A stretch of DNA of 64,000 nt from Voacanga thouarsii (taxonomy: Eukaryota; Streptophyta; Magnoliopsida; Gentianales; Apocynaceae): positions 1,054,001-1,118,000 of the forward strand of contig JANUWF010001815.1 of assembly GCA_026120185.1 (NCBI GenBank). The letters run 5' to 3'. This document shows, piece after piece, positions 1-11,144 of the stretch (position 1 is its first letter; every line of letters begins with the position of its first letter). Both the position numbers and the translations under genes were made by a program. The notes below the pieces were generated by a model. That model was not told where the DNA came from. It was given only the letters and a program-made list of their open reading frames with translations, and searched no databases.

Positions 1-879
1 CAAATGAATGGCATACTTGCTCTTGTGTGCCTTCTCCAAAATTCTGTCATTCAATTGTGACTCCCCAGGTACACACAATCGATCTCTGAAATGGAAAATT
101 CCCGCTTCATCTTGACGGAATTCACTGTCTGGTCGCTTAAGCTCCTTATCCTTGAAGATTTGAAACTCGGCGTTGCTTCGCTGAGCCTCCACTATTTCTT
201 GCTTCAAATCCGACACTAACTTCAAGTTGCTGATGACAATTCTTTTGTCTCGCACTTTCGCCCTTCTGTCCAATACGTCCTGAACTACTTGCATTTCCTG
301 CACCTTCAGTCTGGCGATTCCAACTTTTCTGCTCAGGGCGTCCGCCACAACGTTGCCCTTCCCGGGATGGTAGTTGATTGGTCAGCGGTATTCCTCCAAG
401 AATTCCATGCACCTTCGCTGCCTCAAGTTTAGATCCTTTTGGGTGAAGATATACTTCAGACTCTTATGGTCGGTGAGCACCTCATATTCGGCTCTATACA
501 AGTAGTGTCGCCATTTCTTTAGGGTGAACACTATAGTTGCCAGCTCCAGATCATGAGTGGGGTAGTTTACTTCATGAGGTCACAACTTCTGAGATGCATA
601 AGCAAGCACTTTTCTGTCTTGCATCAACACCGCCCCCAGTCCTTCCTTTGAAACGTCGGTGTACAGCGCATAAGGTTTTCCTTCCTCCGATAGACTTAAT
701 ACTGGTGCTGTCATCAGTCTCTTCTTCAATTCTTGGAAACTTTTCTCGCATTTTTCATTCCACACAAAGGGAACATCCTTCCTCAACAAACGGGTCATTG
801 GCGATGCGAGCGTCGAGAATCCATTGATAAATCTTCGATAGTACCCCACCAACCCTAAGAAACTCCGGATCTCGGTAAT
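1..879 (-). pseudogene. Gypsy RNase H and start of integrase region
   Basis: Begins at the RT connection (LVGYYRRFINGFSTLASP), then the RNase H core with YTDVSKEGLGAVLMQ (usual TDAS is TDVS here), VLAYASQKL, then a stop at 580-582. It continues in frame as [33 protein letters not shown] and the tether motif VVADALSRK. A second stop at 382-384 (TGA) replaces the expected tryptophan of EEYRWP. After the tether the sequence enters the region preceding the integrase HHCC finger and leaves the window, so the integrase core is not seen. Confidence 0.88.
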
Positions 880-1724
880 ATCTCCGGCTGCATCCAGTCT
901 GCTACCGCTTCACCCTTGGCCGGGTCTAACTTAATTCCCTCCATGGTCACCATATGACCAAGGAATGCCACACTGTCTAACCAGAATTCACACTTGCTGA
1001 ACTTCGCGTATAGCTTGTGCTCCCGCAGTTTCTCCAGCACGAGCCTCAGATGCTCTGCATGCTTCTCCGGACTCTTGGAGTATATCAAAATGTTGTCGAT
1101 GAAGACCACCACAAACTTATCCAGATAGGGTCGGAATACTCGGTGCATCAGGTCCATGAATACTGTTGGAGCGTTAGTTACCCCGAACGGCATCACCACG
1201 AACTCGTAATGTCCATAGCGGGTGTAAAAGGATGTCTTGGGAATATCGTCTTCTCTTATCCGCACCTGGTAGTAACCCTGCCTTAGATCCAACTTGGAAT
1301 AGCAACTGGATCCTTGCAGCTGATCAAACAGCTCGTCAATCAGTGGGAGGGGGTACTTGTTCTTAATGGTCAAATTGTTCAACCCTCAGTAGTCGATGCA
1401 TAGCCTCAAGGTCCCGTCCTTCTTCTTCACAAATAGTACAGGCGCTCCCCAAGGTGATGTGCTGGGTCGGATATAACCTTGACCCACCAACTCCTCTAAC
1501 TACTCCTTAAATTCCTCCAATTCTGCCGGTGCCATTCGGTACGGAGTCTGTGATACTGGTTCCGCCCCCGGAATTAAGTCGATAGTGAATTCCACCTCTC
1601 GGTTGGGAGGTAGAGAGTTAAGCTCCGCCGGAAACACATCGGGAAAGTCCCTCACCACTTTGGTGTCCTCCAGAGTGCACTGGTCCTTCGGCTTGTTTAT
1701 CACATAAGCCAGATAACCTTAACA
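880..1724 (-). pseudogene. pol: Gypsy reverse transcriptase (catalytic Asp lost)
   Basis: Plant gypsy [22 protein letters not shown], then [13 protein letters not shown], then MPFGVTNAP, then the catalytic box. In the box the second aspartate of the usual FIDD is asparagine ([11 protein letters not shown], about 1081-1113), which removes a metal-binding residue. Stops at 1500-1502 and 1383-1385 interrupt the frame, and it is lost near 880 where the thumb joins RNase H. Even without the stops this copy would not be expected to polymerise. The protein would copy element RNA to cDNA in cytoplasmic particles. Confidence 0.93.
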
Positions 1725-2308
1725 ACCTTGCCTAACAATTTTCGGGCCTTAGCCCCCGCAATCAAGTACTTCAGCTCTTTCACTCTCTTGCCATTAAATT
1801 CTAACACATCATAACCCGACCTGACGAACTGAACTGACTTATTTTTACAGTCTACCCTAGCCCCATGTTTGGCTAATCAGTCCATCCCCAAAATCAAGTC
1901 ATAGTCCTTAATGTCTAACACAATCAAATCTCCCTCCAGGTTTTCTCTCCCTACTTTAATATTACAATCCTTCACATACCAATCCGCTGGCACCATTTTC
2001 CCCAAAGGTGTGCTTACTTCTAAAATGAAGGGTAGCTCCACTCCATCCCAACCCAAATGACAAGCACACAACTTGTTTATATATGAATGAGTAGAGCCAG
2101 GATCAATCAAAGCATTAACGGAACGTCCTTGAATAGTGAACGTACCTTCTACCACCACTGCATCGGCCCCAACTTCCTCTCTGTTAAGCGCAAATACCTT
2201 GGCCTTCACTTGCGGCTTCGGTGCTGCACTCCCGGATGCTCCAATGGCGTTGGCTCGGTTGGGCCTCGGGTTCTGAGCCGAGTTTCCTTGCCTGTCCCGG
2301 TGCAACTT
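1725..2308 (-). pseudogene. Gypsy aspartic protease domain (broken)
   Basis: The retropepsin that would cut the polyprotein. The active-site segment is ALIDPGSTHSYI, a D-P-G-S version of the usual DSG(A/S) motif that is seen in other plant gypsy elements. The conserved end of the domain, DLILGMD, is followed by TGA at 1877-1879 where nearly all relatives have tryptophan (LGMDWL), and the frame then continues LAKHGARVDCK. A one-base shift near 1725 moves the reading into the frame used by the reverse transcriptase. The domain shares its frame with gag upstream, consistent with a single gag-pol polyprotein before decay. Confidence 0.86.
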
Positions 2309-3097
2309 GGGGCAGGTGCTCCTCAGATGGTTCGGGTCACCGCAATGATAGCATTTTCTATCTCTGCCCTTGGACCAACAGTTTCTGTCGGTGTGGCCCT
2401 TCTTCCCACACTGCCTGCACGATGGGAGATTCGGTGCAGGTCCAGTTGGTGCTGTCCGGGCCTGCTTTCCCCAATTCTGCCATTAATGATTGGCAGGGAG
2501 CTTGTGGGGTTGCGGCCTCAGGAAATGTCCCTGCGGCTGTCCTGGTGGTTGGAAAGGCTTGGCCGCCATCCTGTTGTGGTCCTCATTGTCCGTGCGAGTA
2601 GCCGCGTCCACAGCCCCCGAGTAAGTTGTCGGTCGAGCAGGTGACAATGCTCTTCTCAACTCCGGTCTTAGCCCTTTGATGAACTGCCTCATCCTATTCT
2701 GCTCGGTATCCACCAATCTTCCGCAGTATTTAGCCAATTGCGTGAATCGCGCAGCATATTGAGCCACTGACATGCTCCCCTGCCTCAGATTCTAAAATTC
2801 GTCCTCCTGCTTCTCCACAATCCATTGTGGGATGTACTCAGCCCTGAAGCCTTCAACGAAGTTGGACCATGCCCATTCTTGCTCATCCACCACCCAGTCC
2901 TCTTGGACCCGCTGCCACCATGCCCGAGCTGGCCCTCTCAATCGAAAAGCTGCAAACTTAACCATCCGCTCCTTCGAGTACTGGAGCGTTGCAAAAATGT
3001 CCTCCTTTTGCTCGACCCATTGTTCGGCCTTCTGATCTTGTTCGGCTTCACCCATAAAGATGGGCGGTTGGAATTTCCTGAGGCTATAGTAAAAGAA
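2309..3097 (-). pseudogene. gag: Gypsy gag with two CCHC zinc knuckles (broken)
   Basis: The capsid part packages element RNA into virus-like particles. It is recognised from the stretch RLRGPARAWW and the following WSNFVEGFRAEYIPQ and ARFTQLAKY segments, typical of the plant gypsy retrotrans_gag domain. Two CX2CX4HX4C knuckles follow (CRQCGKKGHTDRNC and CYHCGDPNHLRSTC, about 2316-2424). All this lies in one frame, interrupted by a stop near 2790 (after the KQEDEF segment) and another at 2483-2485 just before the knuckles. Upstream of about 3097 the similarity to gag fades, so roughly the first 70 residues are missing or unrecognisable. Confidence 0.88.
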
Positions 3098-3633
3098 GGA
3101 AAAAAATGGAACGGAGCCGCAACTCTGGTTTTTTTTTTGTTCTTGAGAAAATTACCTCCTATGTTCTCTCCCTGTGATTCATAATTTTCTAACTTCACAG
3201 GACCGGCGAACTGAGGAGATTTTCGAGGTGATCATAGTTGGCGTGCATTGACGGCGATCTGAGACCATCTTATTTTGCAAAGAGAGTTGTTGTACCTATC
3301 ACATCAGTAAGTGGGGCGAATAACTTCTTGAAGGCAAATCAATATTGAATTGGTGATTTGGTCTACACTTCTATCAGATAAGTTGTAGTTCGTTTCTACA
3401 ATTTAGGTCCGTTACTGATTTACTTTTCTATTTTGAATTTTACTTGGTTGCTTTGCATTTGGACTACTTGGCCTTGCCGACTTTGTTGATAATTGATAAT
3501 TATGCTTTTGTTAGAGCCTTGGTCGGGTATAGACAGTGCTTGTTTAATTTAGTTGAGTTTCCTGTCTGTGCTCATCGGTACCGATTTTCTAACAGTCTTC
3601 AAGAAGTTATTTTGCAATTATCTATTTGTGTGA
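3098..3633. other. Unassigned spacer between gypsy gag and copia gag
   Basis: AT-rich sequence without a convincing gene. The part just left of 3634 may be the untranslated leader of the copia gag that starts there. No LTR end or primer-binding site was recognised, and the point where the gypsy element stops is uncertain by some tens of bases. Confidence 0.4.
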
Positions 3634-3768
3634 ATGGCCAGTTCGTCAGGCACTTCTTTCGCTGTGTATAAGCCTTTGGTTGACTTGAATGGTTTGCCAG
3701 ACAAATTTGGTTCGGGGCAGATTTTCAAGCGTTGGCAACAACGCATGAAAATTTGGTTGACCATGTAA
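3634..3768 (+). pseudogene. gag: Copia gag N-terminal fragment (44 codons)
   Basis: An ATG at 3634 opens a reading frame with VDLNGLPDKFGSGQIFKRWQ followed by QRMKIWLTM. The order 'K-F-x-G-x-x-F-K-R-W-Q-x-x-M-x-x-W-L-T' is the standard opening of plant Ty1/copia gag proteins. The frame is closed by TAA, and that TAA lies inside TGTAATGCCCC, the start of the Athila-like LTR, so the stop is created by the insertion. The rest of this copia is not seen immediately beyond; whether the RT at 10120 belongs to the same copy is unresolved. Confidence 0.68.
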
Positions 3769-6107
3769 TGCCCCACCCTTTTACCTTCGATTAGCCGCTA
3801 TTTGTAATAGAATGAGAATTTGTATCACTGGTCAGAACAAAAGATGATCAGTGTAATAAAACAAATATTTTGGTATAATAATATTTTGTCAGGACCTGGA
3901 TGTAATGATTTGTTCTATTCGTACCTTAAATCTTTGGAAGGCTACTATTATTAATAAAATAAGAATTTGAGGGTATGCTGAGAAGTGAAATTGATCAGTG
4001 CGATGAAATGCATGTTTTGGTGTGAATTATGCTATCCGAGTTGCCAGGGGCATTTTCATCATATTGACCGCGCTCGATACTTTGAACGCAAATTTGACCA
4101 CATAAAGGAGGAATTGAAGAATTCAAGTATTGCCAATAGATTCAGTAGAATTTTTGGAGTTGAATGGTGGAATAAAATATTTTTCCGTTTCGGACCCGAT
4201 TTTGGTCATTTCTGAAGAAAAAAGAAAATCGGGGTTAAAAACCGTATGTATGGCACTTTGTGATTGGTAGCTCATGTACATGTGCCAATTTATGAGAGGT
4301 TGCATGAGGAATTCATGAAAGATGCATGAAATTAAAGAATTACAAAATAAATAAAGAATTATGTGTATTTTTGTGATTGGAACACATCATTTGTGGGGGA
4401 AATTACTTAAGGTCTTGTGTAATGTAATTGACCAATATTTTGACCATGAAGAAGTGATTGAGTGGTTGAAAAATAGTCAAAAAAATGGCAGCCAAGCAAG
4501 AGAAAAGAAGAGGAAATTTTGAGGAAGAAAAAATAAGTGAAATGGTATGTAACTTTTTCATTGGAACACACCTATGTTTTAATGATAGGGGCTAAATTAG
4601 TCATATTTTTCCTAGTCATTTGAGGTTCTTTTGTGATACATTTTGTTCTATAACTGTCATATTTCTTCATATTTGAGATTTTACCATTGAAAAGGTATTT
4701 TGTTCGTTATTATAGATTTTTGGGTAAAACGAAGCAAAAACGTCGCGAAATAGAAGAAAGGTGGAGCCAACTAGGGCATTGGAACCGGCGTCGGCCATGC
4801 ATTGATGATACGAACTTCGAAACGACGAAAAATTATCAAAATAGATCGAAATAGAGTGGAACTGGCGCCGGTTCCAAGAGCTAAGGCGACATCGACTGCA
4901 TGCTGGAATACATTGTGCGAAATTCAGAAAAATCAGTGAACGAGTAGAAAAATAGAACACAACTGGCACCATCTCTGAGAGCCAAGGTGGCGCCGGCTAT
5001 GCTCTATGGAAAATGCGGGATTGTGATTTTTCTATGCGATTTTTGGTAATCTGTGGAGTTTTAGTACTTTCCTACTTCTACTCGGCCAAGAACATTACAC
5101 TAACGAGTTTAGACACTTCCCAAGCCTATAAATAGATGAAAAACACAAGGGAAAAAGGGAGAATTCATTGACCACTATAGAAAATCACTCAAATCAAATG
5201 AGGAATTCTTCAATTCAAGGAAGGTTGTGCAAGAAGGTCTTCAAAGAAAGAAGAAAGAGGCTTGTCTATGAGTGCTTTCTTTTTCTTGATAATGATGTAT
5301 TAATTATTTTATTGTAATTTGACATTGTTTTAGATAGTCATGATATTTAGAGTTATTTGATCTTTTGATTAATTGGTTGTTATTCTTAATATTTAATTAC
5401 TTGTGCTTATTCCGAGATTAATTGGTTGGTTCTTTCCATTAATTTACTTGGACAAAGGGGTTGATGGTAGTTTCAATTCATTAGTTTCACATTTGTTGGC
5501 TTCTAACTTGCTTGGATAAAGGGGTTAAGAGTAGGGACAAGGTAGATAAAGGTTAATTGATGTCTGCCAGGATATGGATTCATTGGTTAATTTCATGTGT
5601 AAATTTGCCAAGAATGGAAATTTAATCAAAAGATTGTGGTTGATGCATCTTTTAGGTGAATTAGTTGAGACAAGATATGTGATATTAATTTGCCTAAAAG
5701 ATAGGGATTCATGGATTGGATAAAGAAGTGAATCTACTTTATCCTTCATGATGTTAAGGGAATAATTAGTTATGACAATGACTAAGTACTATAGGATCAT
5801 GTTTGTCAAAACAATGGTTTAAGTTACATAATTCTACATCCTTGATATGTACATGTTATATTATATTAATTTTCTTTTTATTTCGTTTTAACTTTATCGA
5901 GTCGGTTAAACAATGAAAGAAAAGTGATTAATGCATACTTGTTCTTGGAGGATCGACACTCGTTTGAACCCTATGCTATGTTAATAATGAGTACGCTTGC
6001 TCATATGTGTAATTTGGGATTAACGTTTTAATTTAAACTTGATTGAGAATATACTTATTTTGATATAATTTTTTATACCCAAATCCATACACATTGATTT
6101 GACATCA
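3764..6107 (+). repeat. 5' LTR of the Athila-like element
   Basis: Runs from TGTAATGCCCC to GACATCA, giving TG...CA ends, immediately before the primer site at 6114. A TATA box at 5127 lies inside, as expected for an LTR promoter. The middle and right parts are matched in reverse complement by 8990-10119. Confidence 0.68.
5127..5135 (+). promoter_or_regulatory. TATA box of the Athila-like LTR
   Basis: TATAAATAG in the context AGCCTATAAATAGATG, followed by an A/G-rich leader. Similar TATA contexts mark transcription starts in plant LTRs. Function is inferred from position only. Confidence 0.5.
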
Positions 6108-6113
6108 AGTTTT

Positions 6114-6131
6114 TGGCGCCGTTGCTGGGGA
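6114..6131 (+). other. Primer-binding site, tRNA-Asp type
   Basis: TGGCGCCGTTGCTGGGGA follows the LTR by six bases. The pattern TGGCGCCGTTGCCGGGGA is the well known primer site of Athila-type elements; this copy differs at one base. It fixes the LTR end and the plus orientation of the element. Confidence 0.8.
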
Positions 6132-6477
6132 ACAATATCATGAAAGCTTGAATTTTATTGATTTAACCATGTGAATATGTAAATATGTAAATTTGTACAA
6201 TTGTTCATTTTGTAAAAAGGTGCCATCTTTTGTATCTTGTGTATCTTTGTAATCTAACTTACTAATTGTGACTTAATTGACTAACATACTTCCTGTTGTA
6301 TTATAAATACCACTAACTTTGTTGTTTAGGTAGCTTGTGAATATATCTATGTGTTTTTTTTTCTTTATTTTTTCTATTCTTTGCTTTTACCTTTGTGTTT
6401 TTTTTCTTTTCTTTGTTTTTATATTATTTTTGTTTGTCTTCCTATTTTTTGATTTTTGTACGAGGTTGATATCATCA

Positions 6478-7304
6478 TGGACAATTATTTTTGGGCACAA
6501 AATCAAAGGAGTTATAATGGTGCTAGATTGGCAAGATTACAAGCTCGCATTGATGTTCTTAGTGAGACGTCATCAATAACATTGGTGAATTCTTTTGTTG
6601 TTAATACAAATTCATCTATTTAGTAGCATGAAGAAGCGTGTCAACGATTAAGCTATCAAAGAACACAACTAGCCAAGTTGGTTGAGGATGCCATAAAGGC
6701 CCATATGCTTAAACAAGAGAATCTCCAAGGAAATGAGAGAGGACATGAGGACCAATTGTCCAATGTGGAAAGGAAGGTATTCAATTCTACTCTACATGCT
6801 AATAATTCTAATCTCTCTTTATCACATGATTTTTTTTAGGTTCCTCTCAATTCTTAGAAAATAAGGGTCAAAATGATGCTGTGTTAAATTTATTATGCCT
6901 CAAGGAATTGGATCTTTCACCGCTACATCATAAGAAACCCTTTAAGGATGTTGACGAACTCTACCCTTCACCCCAATTTTAGGGAGGTAACTTAGTTTTT
7001 GTAGACCATGCCTTGAAAAGTAAGGATTTCTTGATCTCATCTTTAAGAACTTAAATACTAAGTTTAAAGGGAAATTTTAATTATGAACATTCTTTTGAAG
7101 GGTTAAAAGGTGATTTCAAGCTTGATGCATTCTTTAGAAACCATGTGCACTTATATGTTGACAACAATGCTTGTATGTCTAAAGAAATGTTAGAGAAACA
7201 GGTTTATGTGTTTTGCTTGAGTGAGAAAATTTATTTTCATAAACCTTCTATTTTTCAAAAACCTCTCTCCATTCTACATTCATCATTCCTATCTTCTATT
7301 TGAG
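6478..7304 (+). pseudogene. Decayed reading frame in the Athila-like interior
   Basis: Starting at ATG 6478 the translation reads MDNYFWAQNQRSYNGARLA, then passes through several stops and frame changes with lysine- and glutamate-rich segments (for example QLAKLVEDAIKAHMLKQEN). Later stretches such as EHSFEGLKGDFKLDAF remain protein-like. I do not recognise the family. Its place directly after the primer site and leader suggests a gag-like or element-specific protein; no protease, RT or integrase motif was found. Confidence 0.35.
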
Positions 7305-7642
7305 CTTTAATTTCTTTTCAAAAGATTTGATGAGGAAGCATGATGAGTGTGAAAAGTTTTTGCTTTATATTTTATATTTTTGTCTTTTTCTTTAGTTTGT
7401 TTTCTTTTATTTAGGTATGTTTGTTTTTTATTATTATTTTCCTTGTGCTTTTATTTTTGTTTTGTTTTATAGGAATAAAGTCTTCTTCGATAAGTCCTTC
7501 TCTTTACCTCAAGTTTGGATATCTATTGGAGCATTATTATACTTAAGAAGTATTACTTCAACTTTCTCACCCATTATTATTTTTAGTCCTTTTGGAGATG
7601 CTTTCTTGTGTTTATTTTTTGCCAAAAAGGACATTGTCCAAT

Positions 7643-7658
7643 TTAAGTGTGGGGGAGT
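7643..7658 (+). other. Polypurine-tract-like site 1
   Basis: TTAAGTGTGGGGGAGT, preceded by GACATTGTCCAAT. This phrase is a frequent polypurine-tract region in Athila/Tat elements. A second copy lies about 230 bases further on. Confidence 0.45.
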
Positions 7659-7872
7659 GGTTTGGTGATATATTTTGTCTAAGTTTTTATCCATTATCTT
7701 GGTGTTTTCTTAGTATTGAACTAATTTGAAATATTTTGAAATTGAGAAATAATTTTATTTTGGGCACATGGTCATGGAAATATTTTCTTTCTTCTTTTTT
7801 CTCCTTTATATTTTTGGTCCCATGGCACTATTTTCTTGTTCTATTTATTTGGCCATTGAGGACAATGTCTAG

Positions 7873-7889
7873 TTTAAGTGTGGGGGAGT
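7873..7889 (+). other. Polypurine-tract-like site 2
   Basis: TTTAAGTGTGGGGGAGT, preceded by GACAATGTCTAG; near-duplicate of the site at 7643, suggesting a local duplication of the tract. Confidence 0.45.
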
Positions 7890-7890
7890 G

Positions 7891-8989
7891 GTTAGATTGA
7901 GAATTCTTCTATTATTCATTCTTCATAATCTTCTCGATTCTTCTATAATCTTCTCAAAATTCTTCTTTGGATCCTTATTTGAGAGCAAAATTTTTTTGAT
8001 TTTCTTTGAGATTTCGAGGTATTTTTAATGCATGTCTTTATCATAGATTATAGAGCATATGTTCTAGATCATTTATGGCTTATGCATGACTTTTTGCACG
8101 CACTTGAACTAAGTAGTTCTTGATCAACTGCTTCGCATTGTTCTTAAACCTGTTTTTCTACTAAAATTCATAGAGCATTCTAGAACTTACTTGAATATCT
8201 CTCGAGGTGAAATAAGAAAGACAATCATGATTTAACTTAGGGATGACAGCAATAGGCCTTCTTTGGATAGTTTGAGCTTTTCAAGCTTACCTATTTTTTA
8301 TATTATCCCTAGTGCCTATTTTGAGCCTAAATTGTTGATTTTTTTCTTTAAAACCCATTATCATACTTTGTCCATTGCTTGTTTCTGAGACTTTGAATAA
8401 TTTTCCAAATCTTTATTCTCTTGATGGATAAAATTATATGTAGGAGCATGTTGAGAAAGAATACTTAAAAAAGATCATGACTTATTACTTTCAGTCATGT
8501 AGTTGTGGTGAGCAAGAAAAAGAAAAGAAAGAGAAAAGAGGAATTGAAAACAAGAAAAGAAAAACAGAAAGTTGTTAGAAAGAATGGAAAGAGAAAGAAA
8601 AGAATAGCAGTAGTAAAAACAAAAGAGGAGTGAAAGAAAAGGAAATTGAAATAAAAAGAGAGAAGAAGGATCACAAGAGGAATGGTGGTTGAGCTATAAA
8701 AGTTAAATTCATATGAACTCTTTGACATCATTGCTGAAAAGTTGAGTGATCTTGTGAAAAATAGAGAAGAATTGATGAAGAAAGTAAAAAGATGAGAAGA
8801 AGAAGACGAAAAAGAAAAAATGCAGAATTTGCTTGAGTTGAGTTGTAATTGCTGAATAAAGTTATGGTTTGATTGATTTCTAGAATAGGAGAGCAAGAAG
8901 AGTTGGAAATTATTTATTCATTTTGTTTATCCTTTTCTTGTGAACTCTCAACTTCTTTGATATTTGATTTTCCTATATCCTTCGTTTGA
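7891..8989. other. Non-coding tail of the Athila-like element
   Basis: AT-rich sequence with a strongly purine-biased block around 8505-8830 (runs of AAAG, GAAA and GAGA). No gene is supported. The long open stretch on the minus strand across the purine block is low-complexity and best explained by composition. Confidence 0.45.
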
Positions 8990-10119
8990 TAAGCTACATT
9001 ACAAACCTTTAGCCTTACATTACAAGCTTGAAAGTCCACAATCCTTGATTAAATTTCCTTGGTCTCGGCAAACTTAAAACATGAAGCTAATCAATGAATC
9101 CTTGGTCTCGATAGACATCAATTAACTTTTAATTACCCAGTCCTTATTAATTAACCCCCTTGGTCTCGACGAGTTAATAGACAACAAATATGAAATCAAT
9201 AAATTGAAACCACCATCAATCCCTTTGGTCTCAGTGAGTTAATTGGAAGAACCAATCAATTAATCTCGTAATAAGCACAAGTAATTAAATACCAAGAATA
9301 ACAATTAATTAATTAAAAGATCAAATAACTCTAAAAATCATGAATACCTAAAACAATGTCAAATTATAATAAAACAATTAATACATCATTGTTCAAGAAA
9401 AATTAAACAAAGTAAAAGAAAGCACTCATAGATAAGCCTCTTTTTTTTTTCCTTTGAAGACCTTCTTGCACAATCCTCCTTGATTTGGTAGAATTCCTCC
9501 TTGATTTGAGTGATTTTCTGTTTAGATCTATGAATTCCCCCCCCCATCCCACCCCCCTTTTCGTTGTGTAGGCGTAGGAAGTGTCTAAACTCATTGGTGT
9601 ATGGTTTTTGGCCGATTAGAAGTAGGAAGATACTAAAATTCTGCAGATTACCAAAAACTGCTTGCAAAAATCAAGGCACCGCCTTAACATCAGGTCATAG
9701 CCAGCATCGCCTTGGCTGCGTAGAGCTGGCACCGGTTGTGTTCTGATTCCTCAGTTGTTCGCTGATTTTTTTCTTGATTTCTTCGCAATGTTTTCCAGCG
9801 TGCAGCCAGTGCCGGTTCCAGCTTCCCAATTGGCACCAGTTCGGTTCTGTTCCGGTTCATCTCATTGATTTTTTGTTACCTCGAAGTGCGTGCCAATAGC
9901 ACTCGGCCGGCGCCAGTTCCTCTGCCATATTCGGTGCTGCCTCTGTTCTGTTTTGCAACATTTTTATCTTATTTTACCTCTAAAATTTGAAATAATGTAC
10001 AAAATATCTTTTCAAGGATGAAATCTCAAATATGAAGGAATATGACTAGTTATTGAACAAAGTGTATCATAAAATAGTCTCAAATAACTAGGAAAAATAT
10101 GTCTAATTTAGGCCCTATC
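8990..10119 (-). repeat. Inverted partial copy of the Athila-like LTR
   Basis: In reverse complement this matches LTR positions of about 4575 to 5650: the block around the TATA region, the AAGAAGGTCTTCAAAG neighbourhood, and the TTAATTACTTGTGCTTATT stretch recur in order. Orientation is opposite to the LTR at 3764. Neither LTR terminus is present, so it is a truncated copy. The decamer CCTTGGTCTC and close variants recur about every 45-65 bases in its left part (9059-9230), which is weaker in the 3764 copy. The right boundary abuts copia coding sequence at about 10120. Confidence 0.75.
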
Positions 10120-11095
10120 AGGGAGCGCAATCATTTTTTTTTATTGCTTTATGTAGATGACATATTTCTAATAGGAAACGATGTACTTGTCCTATAATCA
10201 GTTAAAGTTTGGTTGCCTAAGAAATTGTCCATAAAAGACCTTGGAGAAGCAACCTACATTCTTAGAAAAAGGATCTATAGAGATAGGTTAAAAATGTTGC
10301 TAGGTCTTTCATAATCTACATACATTGACAAAATGCTAAAGAGGTTTAGCATAGATCAATCTAAAAAGGGATTCATACTCATATCCCATGGGATAAACCT
10401 TTCAAAATCAATGTCTCCCAAGACACAAGTTGAAAGGAATCACATGCATAAGATTCCATATGCTTCGGTAATTGGATCTATCATATACGCCATGATATGT
10501 ATGATGTATCTTGTGCTCTCAGTTTAACGATTAGATACCAATCTAACGCTGGTAAGGGTCATTAGGCGATTGTAAAGAACATCCTTAAGTACTTACGAAA
10601 GACTAAAGATGTGTTCTTGGTTTATAGAGAAGGTGATTTGAAAGTAAATGGGTATACTGATGCTAGTTTTCAATATGACAAAGGTGATTTCAAATCCCAA
10701 TCTGGCTACGTGTTTAAGTTGTGTGGAAGGGCAATAAGTTGGAGGAGTGCGAAACAAGAAACTATTGCAAACTCTACGACAGAAGCTGAGTACATAGTTC
10801 CTTCTGAAGCAGCTAAGAAAGCTGTTTGGATCAAGAAGTTTGTGGTAGAATTGGGTGTGGTCCTTAGCATTATTGGTCCAATATCATTGTATTTTAACAA
10901 CAACAGAGCCATTGCATAAGCCAAAAGAACCACGGTCTCACCAACGATCCGAGCACGTGCTACAACGTTATCATATGATTTAGGAGATCATAGATAGACA
11001 AGATGTAAAGATAGAGAGAGTTTCCACGAATGAGAATATAGCTGACTCACTTACAAAAGCACTATCCTAGAAGAAACATGATAGGCATGTTGAGT
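10120..11095 (+). pseudogene. pol: Copia element F: end of RT and RNase H (broken)
   Basis: Starts in the RT at LLLYVDDIFLIGND, with both catalytic aspartates kept, then IKDLGEATYIL, and reaches the RNase H landmarks TDASFQYD (about 10658), SQSGYVFKLCGRAISWRSAK and STTEAEY, then HQRSEHVL and ADSLTKAL near the end. The order and motifs are those of plant Ty1/copia pol. Several stops and frame changes break it (for example in the segment after DVL and after MYLVLSV). It leads directly into the polypurine tract and LTR at 11145. Everything upstream of the YVDD box is missing at this junction. Confidence 0.9.
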
Positions 11096-11144
11096 CATTC
11101 AGTATTAGACACATAAATGATTGGCTCTAGTGTAAGTGGGAGTT

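Larger units (their letters stand above)
1..3097 (-). mobile_element. Decayed Ty3/gypsy retrotransposon, internal region
   Basis: Reading on the minus strand, the order gag, zinc knuckles, protease, reverse transcriptase, RNase H and the beginning of the integrase region is preserved, which is the Ty3/gypsy order. The reading frame changes near 1725 and again near 880, and several in-frame stops interrupt it, so no intact polyprotein can be made. The gag N-terminus and the 5' LTR are not recognisable to the right, and the left edge cuts the integrase. The RT and gag resemble plant gypsy of the long-LTR kind, but I do not assign a lineage firmly. Confidence 0.92.
3764..8930 (+). mobile_element. 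Athila-like LTR retrotransposon, degenerate
   Basis: Begins with TGTAATGCCCC at 3764, carries a 2.3-kb LTR, then a primer-binding site of the tRNA-Asp type at 6114-6131, then a short decayed interior and purine-rich tracts of the TTTAAGTGTGGGGGAG type (7643 and 7873). These are the hallmarks of the plant Athila/Tat group. No RT or integrase was recognised, so this is either a non-autonomous derivative or a heavily deleted copy. The right limit is uncertain because the expected direct 3' LTR is absent; an inverted LTR piece follows instead. Confidence 0.65.

Noticed and set aside
2087..2644. Plus-strand open frame of 185 codons
   Set aside because: Antisense to the zinc-knuckle and protease region of the gypsy element, whose minus-strand reading has clear motifs.
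6337..6579. Phe-rich membrane-like open frame
   Set aside because: Translation of a T-rich leader tract; overlaps the start of the Athila-like interior in another frame.
8495..8896. Minus-strand open frame of 133 codons rich in Phe and Ser
   Set aside because: It lies on a purine-rich tract whose complement encodes F, S, L runs; low complexity, no homology seen.
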